A stretch of 5,020 nucleotides of DNA from Chloroflexota bacterium. Its GTDB lineage: Bacteria > Chloroflexota > Anaerolineae > Anaerolineales > DRMV01. The notes beneath the pieces are model-generated. The model saw only the letters and a program-made list of their open reading frames with translations, ran no database searches and was not told where the DNA came from. The translations under genes and the position numbers were made by a program. Location: assembly GCA_013153375.1 (NCBI GenBank), contig JAADEN010000186.1:1-5020 (forward strand). The letters run 5' to 3'. Position 1 is the first letter of the stretch. Each line of letters opens with the position of its first letter. Shown piece after piece: positions 1 to 5,020 of the stretch.

Positions 1-74
1 GAAACACAACGCCGCTTCTACAACATTTGCTTGCACCCCTCGACCCGCGCGCCGGCCCCGGGCCCTTCCTTTCA

Positions 75-83
75 TGTTATGAT
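75..83 (+). promoter_or_regulatory. Extended -10 promoter for the M3 peptidase gene
   Basis: A TG dinucleotide at 75-76, one spacer base, then TATGAT at 78-83 matches the sigma-70-type extended -10 (TGnTATAAT) with one mismatch. It lies in a short AT-richer island after a run of G and C. No -35 hexamer is visible at the expected place (about 55-60, which is pure GC), as is usual for extended -10 promoters. Transcription would begin near 90, giving a leader of roughly 20-25 bases that carries the ribosome binding site at 100-106. No experimental support; the call is by motif only. Confidence 0.55.
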
Positions 84-112
84 ACGCTGTACTTCGTTCA
101 GGAGGTAACTCG

Positions 113-1882
113 ATGACCCACTACCAAGTCGGCCCCTGGTCCTTGCAGGACCTGTTCCCCTCCGACCAGGCCTGGGAGGAGGCGCTGAAGGAACTGGACG
201 CCAAAGTGGCCGCGTTCGAAGCGCATCGGGAAGAGTTGCGCGCCGACATCCCGCCCGAAACTTTCGTCGCCTGGCTGCAGGAACTGGAAGAACTGCACGA
301 ACTGGCCGCGCGCATCGGCTCGTACGCACACCTGCGCTTTTCGGAGAACACCCAGGACCCGCAGGCCCAGGCCATGCTGGGCAAAATGCGCCAGGTCATG
401 GCCCAAATCGAGAACCGCCTGCTGTTCTTCGAACTGTGGTGGCGCAATTTGGACGATGCCACGGCCCAGCGGCTCATGGACGCGGCCGGCGAACGCTATC
501 GCTACTATTTGGAAAAACAGCGCCTCTATCGCCCTTACACCCTGAGCGAGGGCGAGGAGAAGGTCATCAATCTGAAGGATGTGTCGGGGATTCGGGCCTT
601 GCTGGCCACTTACAGCACCCTGACCAACCGCTACACCTTCCGCCTGGAGGTGGACGGCGAGGTCAAGGAACTCACCCGCGGCGAACTGATGACCTACGCG
701 CGCAGCCCCCGGGCCGACCTGCGGGAACGGGCCTATCGGGTGCTGTACGAGGTCTATCTGCACGACAAGGGCCTCATCGCGCCCATCTACCAGGCCGTGA
801 CGCAGGACTGGTACAACGAGCAAGTGGTGCTGCGGGGCTACCCGCGGCCCATCTCGGCCCGCAACCTGCACAACCACCTGCCCGACGAGGCCGTGGACAC
901 CCTGCTGGAAGTCAGCCGCCGCAACGCGTCCGTGTTCCAGCGTTTCTTCCGCCTCAAGGCGCGGGTGCTGGGCCTGGACAAACTGCGCCGCTACGACATC
1001 TACGCGCCCGTGAGCCAGGCGCAACGCGAATACGACTTCGACACCGCGGTGCACCTGGTGCTGGACGCGTTTTCGGAGTTCGACCCCAAGTTCGCGGCCC
1101 TGGCCCGCCAGGTGCTGGATCGGCACCATGTGCACAGCGAGGTCAAACCCGGCAAGAGCGGCGGCGCGTTCTGCGCCACGCCCTATCCCGGCGCGACGCC
1201 GTGGGTGCTGCTCAACTATCAGGGCCGCCTGGACGATGTCGCCACCCTGGCCCACGAGTTGGGCCACGCCATCCACGGCCTGCTGGCCGGGCACCACAGC
1301 CTGTTCGCCTTCCACGCGCCCCTGCCCCTGGCCGAGACCGCGTCCACCTTCGCGGAGATGCTCCTGCTCGACTACCTGCTGGCCCGAGAAGACGACCCCG
1401 CGGTGCGCCGCGACATCCTCTTCAAGCGCCTGGACGACAACTACGCCACCATCATGCGCCAGGCGTACTTCGCGCTGTTCGAGATTCAGGCCCACGACCG
1501 CTTCCCGCAGGGCGCGAGCGCGGCCGACATCGCGGCCGGCTACCGGGACTTGCTGGCCGAACAGTTCGGCGACGCGGTGGAGGTGAGCGACGAGTTCGCG
1601 TGGGAATGGCTGATGATTCCCCACTTCTACCGGGTGCCCTTCTATGTGTACGCCTACGCGTTCGGCCAGTTGCTGGTGCTGGCCCTCTACCAACGCTATC
1701 AAGAAGAAGGGCCGGCCTTCAAGCCCGTGTACTTCCGCCTGCTGGAAGCCGGCGGCAGCCGGGCGCCCATGGAGATCCTGGCCGAGGCCGGGGTGGACCC
1801 GCGCCAGCCCGCGTTCTGGCAGCGGGGCTACGACCTGCTGGCCCAGTGGGTGGACGCGCTGGAAGCCGACGCGGCCGCGTGA
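113..1882 (+). CDS. pepF: M3-family oligoendopeptidase (PepF type)
   Basis: This is a cytoplasmic zinc metallopeptidase predicted to cleave short peptides, as PepF and thimet-type oligopeptidases do. It is 589 residues long, within the usual range for the family. The zinc motif HELGH is at residues 381-385, in the context AHELGHAIHG. The third ligand is predicted to be Glu408 in the LAETAS segment, the spacing expected for M3 enzymes. Other family marks are YDIYAP (294-299), KPGKSGGAFC (345-354) and a C-terminal Tyr-rich segment HFYRVPFYVYAYAFG (504-518) that corresponds to the substrate-binding tyrosine region. The N-terminal part is the helical oligopeptidase F domain. There is no signal peptide. 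The ATG at 113 is chosen because AGGAGGT at 100-106 lies six bases upstream and the N-terminus (WSLQDLFPS) looks like a PepF start. The gene is intact. A hairpin follows the stop, and the next gene is probably transcribed separately. The exact peptide substrates cannot be read from sequence. Confidence 0.95.
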   Translation: MTHYQVGPWSLQDLFPSDQAWEEALKELDAKVAAFEAHREELRADIPPETFVAWLQELEELHELAARIGSYAHLRFSENTQDPQAQAMLGKMRQVMAQIENRLLFFELWWRNLDDATAQRLMDAAGERYRYYLEKQRLYRPYTLSEGEEKVINLKDVSGIRALLATYSTLTNRYTFRLEVDGEVKELTRGELMTYARSPRADLRERAYRVLYEVYLHDKGLIAPIYQAVTQDWYNEQVVLRGYPRPISARNLHNHLPDEAVDTLLEVSRRNASVFQRFFRLKARVLGLDKLRRYDIYAPVSQAQREYDFDTAVHLVLDAFSEFDPKFAALARQVLDRHHVHSEVKPGKSGGAFCATPYPGATPWVLLNYQGRLDDVATLAHELGHAIHGLLAGHHSLFAFHAPLPLAETASTFAEMLLLDYLLAREDDPAVRRDILFKRLDDNYATIMRQAYFALFEIQAHDRFPQGASAADIAAGYRDLLAEQFGDAVEVSDEFAWEWLMIPHFYRVPFYVYAYAFGQLLVLALYQRYQEEGPAFKPVYFRLLEAGGSRAPMEILAEAGVDPRQPAFWQRGYDLLAQWVDALEADAAA

Positions 1883-1885
1883 ACC

Positions 1886-1929
1886 CGCGCCGGGGGCTGC
1901 GGGGGGAAGGGCCTTTCGGCCCCGGCGCG
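1886..1929. repeat. GC-only inverted repeat just after the peptidase stop codon
   Basis: CGCGCCGGGG (1886-1895) is an exact inverted repeat of CCCCGGCGCG (1920-1929), giving a 10-bp all-GC stem around a 24-base loop. Inside the loop a second small hairpin is possible: GGGCC (1909-1913), loop TTTC, GGCCC (1918-1922). The two structures compete for bases 1920-1922. The stem begins only three bases after the TGA at 1880-1882. No T-tract follows, so it is not a classical intrinsic terminator. It could stabilise the 3' end, slow polymerase or take part in factor-dependent termination. In sequence this GC-rich a chance stem is quite possible. Confidence 0.35.
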
Positions 1930-2041
1930 CGGCCGGCCGGACGCGGAGCGTTTCCCCCCAAACCCGGCGAAACGGACCGCTATCGGCCCTGGCCGCCGCG
2001 AACCCGACCGCGTCCGAAGCGCGCCAGGCTCAAAGTTGCGG

Positions 2042-2047
2042 TAAAAT
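2042..2047 (+). promoter_or_regulatory. Candidate -10 box for the lipoprotein gene
   Basis: TAAAAT at 2042-2047 differs from TATAAT at one position and stands at the end of a long GC-rich stretch, 31 bases before the start codon at 2079. A TG lies nearby at 2037-2038 but not at extended -10 spacing. No -35 match is visible at about 2019-2024. The predicted transcript start near 2054 would leave a leader of about 25 bases with the ribosome binding site GGAGGG at 2068-2073. The leader geometry resembles that of the upstream peptidase gene, which supports the call. Confidence 0.45.
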
Positions 2048-2078
2048 GAACGCAACACTTCTTGGCCGGAGGGCTACC

Positions 2079-3038
2079 ATGAACTTGCACCGGATTTTGC
2101 TATGGCTGGTCTTGGTGTTGGGCCTCACGGCGTGCAGCGGCCAGGCTGTGCCCGCCAGCGACAACACCCCCTATTACACCCCCGCGGCCGCGGAGAGCAC
2201 CGCGACGGTGACGCCCACCGCGGTGAGCACGAACACCGCGACCGCGGCGCCGACCATCGTCTCCCCGTCGCCCACTCTGGCGCCCACGGACACGCCCGTG
2301 CTGGCGCCAGAACCCTCGGCAACCCCCGTGGCGTCCCCCACCGTGCCGCCCACGGCGACCTTCACGGTCACGCCCACCTTGCTGGCCATCCTCACCGCGA
2401 CGCCTTCGCCCCTGCCGCCCACGCCCACCGCGGCGCTGGCCACCCATCCTGACGAACTGGGCCCGCCCGACATGGTGGATCCCATGGACATCCCCGGCAA
2501 GCACTGGTATCTGTGGGGCAACGCGTATGTGCGGCCCCAGGTGCGGCCGGGGGTCTTGGGCCTCATCGTGCCCAAGACCAGCAATGTGACCTACTGGATC
2601 CGCTCGAACTATCCCCCGCTGCAAGACGCGTATGTGCAGGCCATCTTCAAGACCGGCGATGTGTGTCACCACAAAGACCGCTACGGTCTGGTCGTGCGCG
2701 CGTCCGAGAAGTACGACGAAGGCATCTTCGTGCTGATCTCGTGCGACGGCATGTACAAGATCTTCCGCTGGAACAGCGGGCTGAAGATCCTGCACGATTG
2801 GGAGCGCACGCCCGCCATTCACACGGGCCGCCGGCAGATCAACCGGGTCGGCGTGTGGATGGAAGGCCCCACCCTGCGGCTGTATGTGAACGGCTCGCAG
2901 GTGGCCGAGGTGCAAGACGACCACTTCACCGAGGGCGTGTTCGGCCTCGCGGTGGGGGCTGACGCCACGCCCGGCTTCACCGTCTATGTGGACGAGGTCG
3001 CGTACTGGATTCTGCCCAAGCCCGCGCAGGGCAAGTAG
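2079..3038 (+). CDS. Lipoprotein with Pro/Thr stalk and LamG-like beta domain
   Basis: This is a predicted surface lipoprotein of 319 residues. A short hydrophobic signal peptide (about 3-18) ends in the lipobox L-T-A-C, so Cys19 is the expected lipidated residue. Residues 20 to about 121 are a low-complexity Pro/Thr/Ala/Val/Ser stalk with no Lys or Arg at all between R5 and K141. Residues about 122-319 look like a compact beta-rich domain with the segments DRYGLVVRAS (200-209), LISCDGMYKIFRW (219-231), RLYVNGSQVAEV (267-278) and FTVYVDEVAYW (300-310). This resembles the concanavalin-like (LamG or DUF1080-like) folds often found in Chloroflexota secreted proteins. Cys196 and Cys222 are the only cysteines of this domain and could form a disulfide. 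ATG 2079 is preferred over the in-frame ATG at 2046 because GGAGGG (2068-2073) lies five bases before it and it starts the signal peptide directly. No catalytic residues are recognised; glycan or ligand binding is a guess. A terminator follows the gene. Confidence 0.88.
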   Translation: MNLHRILLWLVLVLGLTACSGQAVPASDNTPYYTPAAAESTATVTPTAVSTNTATAAPTIVSPSPTLAPTDTPVLAPEPSATPVASPTVPPTATFTVTPTLLAILTATPSPLPPTPTAALATHPDELGPPDMVDPMDIPGKHWYLWGNAYVRPQVRPGVLGLIVPKTSNVTYWIRSNYPPLQDAYVQAIFKTGDVCHHKDRYGLVVRASEKYDEGIFVLISCDGMYKIFRWNSGLKILHDWERTPAIHTGRRQINRVGVWMEGPTLRLYVNGSQVAEVQDDHFTEGVFGLAVGADATPGFTVYVDEVAYWILPKPAQGK

Positions 3039-3057
3039 CCGCCCCGCGCCTCGAACC

Positions 3058-3102
3058 GCAGGCGGCCAATCGGGCTCGTTTCCGATTGGCCGCTTGTTTC
3101 TT
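3058..3102 (+). terminator. Intrinsic terminator after the lipoprotein gene
   Basis: GCGGCCAATCGG (3062-3073) pairs perfectly with CCGATTGGCCGC (3082-3093) around the eight-base loop GCTCGTTT. The stem can be lengthened at its base by G-T, A-T and C-G pairs (3061-3059 with 3094-3096). The T-rich tail TTGTTTCTT follows at 3094-3102. It begins about 20 bases after the TAG at 3036-3038 and lies before the next promoter. This is a Rho-independent terminator in the + direction and separates the lipoprotein unit from the TPR unit. Confidence 0.9.
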
Positions 3103-3132
3103 GGTTGGAATTAATCTGCGGGCCGGGCTTTC

Positions 3133-3141
3133 TGGTATAGT
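3133..3141 (+). promoter_or_regulatory. Extended -10 promoter for the TPR gene
   Basis: TG at 3133-3134, one base, then TATAGT at 3136-3141 is an extended -10 with one mismatch to TATAAT. A weak -35-like TTAATC sits at 3111-3116 with a 19-bp spacer, longer than ideal. The motif lies 34 bases past the terminator T-tract start and 65 bases before the start codon at 3207. Transcription from near 3148 would give a leader of about 59 bases. No operator-like dyad is evident in that leader. Confidence 0.6.
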
Positions 3142-3206
3142 AATAGCCAGACCACCGATCGTCCCCCCGAATTTGCCCGACCCGCTCGGCGGAGAGAAAC
3201 GCCCTT

Positions 3207-4439
3207 ATGGAACTGCGCGGCCCCCGTTGGACCTTGCGAAAACCGCCCAAGCGCCGCAGCCGTCTGGATCGCATTTTGCTGCTGCTCTCGCTCATCGCGG
3301 TGGTGGCCTACATTCAATATTTCCTGCTTCCCGAGGTCGCGCTGCCCCTGGCGCCCACGCCCACGCCCACGCCCAACCCCGAGGTCCTCATCGCGGAGGC
3401 GCGGGCCCTGTTCGAGGAGGGCAAACTCCAGGCCGCGGTCGAAGCCTACCAGCGGGCCATCGTGTTGCAGCCCGACAACCCGGCCTGGCACTTCGAGTTG
3501 GCCCGCGTCCAGGCCCTCATGGGCCAGTACGAGGCCGCGCTCACCGCGGTGGAAAACGCGCTGCTGCTCAACCCCAATTACGCGGACGCGCACGCGCTGC
3601 GGGGCTGGCTGCTGCATCAATTGGGCAACACCCTCGAAGGGCTGGCCTCGCTCAAGCGGGCCCTGGACCTGGACCCCAACAACGCGCTGGCCTGGGCCCT
3701 GGAAGCCGAGGTCTTCGCGGACCAGGGCCTGTACGCGCAGGCGGCCGAGGCCTCCCGCAAGGCCGTGGCCCTGAACCCCGGCCTGCTCGAAGCCCGACGG
3801 GCCCGGGGATATGTGCTCTACGCCACGGGCAACTACGAAGAGGCGTTGACGGAATACAAAGCCGCGCTGGCCATCAACAAGCACATCCCCGATTTGCACC
3901 TCATGGTGGGCGTGATCTACCGCATCTTGGGCGACACCGAGAACGCGGTAAAAGCCTTCTTGGAGGCCAACGCGCTGGACCCGACCAATCCCTACCCCGA
4001 CCTGTACATCTCCCGCACCTACGCGGGCCAGGGCGAGTTCGGCCGCGCGCTGCAATACGCGCTCAAGGCCGCGCAAGAGGCCCCCGGCGACCCCTTCATG
4101 CACGGCAATCTGGGCGTGATGTACTACAAGAACGGCAAACTGGAGGAAGCCGTGCGGGAACTGGCCCTGGTGGTGCACGGCGGCACCACGGAAGAGGGCG
4201 TCCAGGTGGAGCCGCTGCCCATCGACTACGGCCGGGTGGCCGAGTACTACTTCGTGTATGGGCTGGCCCTGGCCAAACTGGGGCGCTGCGACGAGGCCGT
4301 GCCCGTGTTCCAGAGCATCCTGGAAAAGGTGCCGGGCGACGAGATCGCGGTGTATAATGCCGAGGAAGGCTTACGCTTGTGCGGCGCGGGCGGTCGGCCC
4401 ACCGCGACGCCGGTCGCGACGCCCACGCCCGAACCCTGA
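3207..4439 (+). CDS. Membrane-anchored TPR repeat protein
   Basis: This 410-residue protein has a strongly basic N-terminus (RKPPKRRSRLDR, 11-22), one membrane segment (about 23-41) and a short Pro/Thr spacer (47-58, with PTPTPTP). Eight uninterrupted 34-residue tetratricopeptide units follow at 59-92, 93-126, 127-160, 161-194, 195-228, 229-262, 263-296 and about 297-330. After an 11-residue insert a ninth, degenerate unit spans about 343-379. Most units have the usual Gly/Ala-Tyr-x-x-A-x-x-x-x-x-x-A-L-x-x-x-P pattern. The tail ends in another Pro/Thr stretch (398-410). The positive-inside rule puts the TPR array outside the cytoplasm (type II anchor). TPR solenoids bind proteins, so a scaffold or assembly role is likely; the partner is unknown. 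GGAGAG at 3191-3196 supports ATG 3207, at a rather long spacing of ten bases. It has its own promoter. The oxidoreductase gene starts 33 bases after its stop, so co-transcription is plausible. Confidence 0.9.
   Translation: MELRGPRWTLRKPPKRRSRLDRILLLLSLIAVVAYIQYFLLPEVALPLAPTPTPTPNPEVLIAEARALFEEGKLQAAVEAYQRAIVLQPDNPAWHFELARVQALMGQYEAALTAVENALLLNPNYADAHALRGWLLHQLGNTLEGLASLKRALDLDPNNALAWALEAEVFADQGLYAQAAEASRKAVALNPGLLEARRARGYVLYATGNYEEALTEYKAALAINKHIPDLHLMVGVIYRILGDTENAVKAFLEANALDPTNPYPDLYISRTYAGQGEFGRALQYALKAAQEAPGDPFMHGNLGVMYYKNGKLEEAVRELALVVHGGTTEEGVQVEPLPIDYGRVAEYYFVYGLALAKLGRCDEAVPVFQSILEKVPGDEIAVYNAEEGLRLCGAGGRPTATPVATPTPEP
4353..4358 (+). promoter_or_regulatory. Possible internal promoter (-10) ahead of the oxidoreductase gene
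   Basis: A perfect TATAAT occurs at 4353-4358 inside the 3' part of the TPR gene, where it encodes Tyr-Asn (residues 383-384). It lies 114 bases before the ATG at 4473. TG directly precedes it at 4351-4352, without the usual one-base gap. No -35 hexamer is seen at about 4330-4335. A hexamer this AT-rich is uncommon in the surrounding sequence, and the synonymous TAC AAC would have avoided it. It may still be a chance product of codon choice. Confidence 0.25.
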
Positions 4440-4472
4440 ACCCACCCTCACCCCACGCGCAGGAGGCCCGCG

Positions 4473-5020
4473 ATGCAAGTGCTGCGCATCGACCTCACCA
4501 CCCGCTCGGCCGCGGCGGAGCCCGTCCCCCCGACCTGGGAGCCTTTGGGCGGCCGCGGCCTGGTGGCCCGCATCTTGCTCGACCGCATGCCCCCCACCGC
4601 GGACCCGCTGGGACCGCGCAATCCGCTGATTTTCGCGCCCGGTCTGCTGGTGGGGCACCGCCTCTCGAGCACGGACCGCATCTCCATCGGCGGCAAGAGC
4701 CCCCTCACCGGCGGGGTGAAAGAGGCCAACGCGGGCGGGCGCACGGGCTGGGCCGTGGCCCATCTGGGCTACAAGGCCGTGCTGCTCGAGGGCCGCGCGC
4801 CCGCGGGCACCTGGTGGGTGGTGCATGTCTCCGCGCAGGGGGTGCGCTTCGACCCCGCGGACGACCTGGCGGGCCTGGGCACTTACGAGACCGCAGCCCG
4901 CCTGCGGGAACGCTACGGCGACGACCCGCGCCTGGCCATCGCGCTCATCGGCCCCGCGGGGGAGCGCCGCCTGCGGGCCGCGGGCATCGCCAACCTCGAC
5001 GCGGACGGCGTGCCCTCCCG
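4473..5020 (+). CDS. Aldehyde ferredoxin oxidoreductase family protein, N-terminal part
   Basis: This gene starts at 4473 with AGGAGG (4461-4466) six bases upstream and is cut by the right edge. 182 whole codons are present, plus CG, which encodes Arg whatever the next base. The visible part is the N-terminal tungsto-bispterin-binding domain of the aldehyde ferredoxin oxidoreductase (AOR) family. GGRGLVARILLD is at residues 26-37, IFAPGLLVG at 53-61, GGKSPLTGG at 73-81, KEANAGG at 83-89, LGYKAVLLEGRAP at 98-110 and IGPAGERR near 160. By recalled alignment with Pyrococcus furiosus AOR, Arg69 and Asn86 match the pterin- and Mg-site residues Arg76 and Asn93. The iron-sulfur cysteines lie further downstream, outside the window, so cofactor status cannot be judged. 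Family members oxidise aldehydes with ferredoxin or act in related tungsten reactions; the substrate here is not predictable. A full AOR is about 600 residues, so roughly two-thirds is missing. It probably shares a transcript with the TPR gene. Confidence 0.9.
   Translation, partial: MQVLRIDLTTRSAAAEPVPPTWEPLGGRGLVARILLDRMPPTADPLGPRNPLIFAPGLLVGHRLSSTDRISIGGKSPLTGGVKEANAGGRTGWAVAHLGYKAVLLEGRAPAGTWWVVHVSAQGVRFDPADDLAGLGTYETAARLRERYGDDPRLAIALIGPAGERRLRAAGIANLDADGVPS

Noticed and set aside
1..116. Open + frames reaching TAA at 106-108 and TGA at 114-116, as if an upstream gene ended by overlapping the peptidase start
   Set aside because: Codon use is unlike the other genes (ATA, AGG AGG, CTA), the translations are not recognisable, and an extended -10 promoter lies inside; it is more likely a leader region. 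The left edge is too short to be sure.
98..1702. Long open frame of 534 codons on the minus strand across the peptidase gene
   Set aside because: GC-rich codon bias keeps the antisense frame open. The translation is rich in Val, Gln, Gly and His in a mirror-image pattern, matches no family I know, and the + strand gene is a clear M3 peptidase.
436..2049. Open frame of 537 codons on the + strand overlapping the peptidase gene in another frame
   Set aside because: The translation is Arg/Pro/Gly-rich with no domain, lacks a ribosome binding site, and overlaps a well-supported gene.
2046..2081. Earlier in-frame ATG at 2046 as the lipoprotein start
   Set aside because: It would put 11 residues before the signal peptide, overlaps the -10 box and has no ribosome binding site; ATG 2079 has GGAGGG at good spacing.
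3354..3371. CCCACG tandem repeat as a possible CRISPR-like or mobile repeat
   Set aside because: Only three six-base units, in frame, coding for a Pro/Thr linker; no spacers or further copies.
2100..4178. Two more long minus-strand frames, at 2100-2924 and 3111-4178
   Set aside because: Both are shadows of the lipoprotein and TPR genes; one runs through the terminator and promoter region, and the translations are low-complexity Arg/Gly- or Val/Gln-rich.
1..5020. A new defence, mobile or RNA-based system
   Set aside because: No tRNA, rRNA, riboswitch, integrase, transposase, toxin-antitoxin pair or nuclease signature was seen; nearly all bases are explained by four ordinary genes and their signals.

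Overview
The window is GC-rich (about two-thirds G+C by eye). It carries four protein genes, all on the + strand, and most of their predicted relatives are bacterial. The signs together are GC-rich codons, clear Shine-Dalgarno sites, a Pro/Thr-stalked lipoprotein with a jelly-roll-like domain, a membrane-anchored TPR protein with TPTP linkers, and a tungsten-type aldehyde ferredoxin oxidoreductase. These suggest a member of the Chloroflexota, probably an Anaerolineae-like anaerobe or thermophile. The lineage is an inference from gene style, not from a marker gene.

Layout. Positions 1-112 are a leader region with an extended -10 promoter and a strong ribosome binding site. Positions 113-1882 encode a complete M3-family zinc oligoendopeptidase (PepF type). 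Positions 1883-2078 are intergenic, with a GC-only inverted repeat and a -10-like box. Positions 2079-3038 encode a lipoprotein made of a lipobox, a stalk of about 100 Pro/Thr/Ala-rich residues and a C-terminal beta-rich domain. Positions 3039-3206 hold a textbook intrinsic terminator followed by an extended -10 promoter. Positions 3207-4439 encode a single-pass membrane protein with eight exact 34-residue TPR units plus one degenerate unit. After a 33-base gap, an aldehyde ferredoxin oxidoreductase family gene starts at 4473 and runs off the right edge. Only its first 182 codons, plus two bases that must encode Arg, are present.

How the genes relate. The peptidase is cytoplasmic housekeeping (peptide turnover). 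The lipoprotein and the TPR protein are both predicted to sit on the outer face of the membrane behind Pro/Thr spacers. The terminator shows that the lipoprotein gene is transcribed separately from the TPR gene. The TPR and oxidoreductase genes are close enough to be co-transcribed. A perfect TATAAT near the 3' end of the TPR gene might give the oxidoreductase its own promoter. Nothing here forms a recognisable defence system, mobile element, CRISPR array or biosynthetic cluster. I see no convincing new system, only a few points worth checking.
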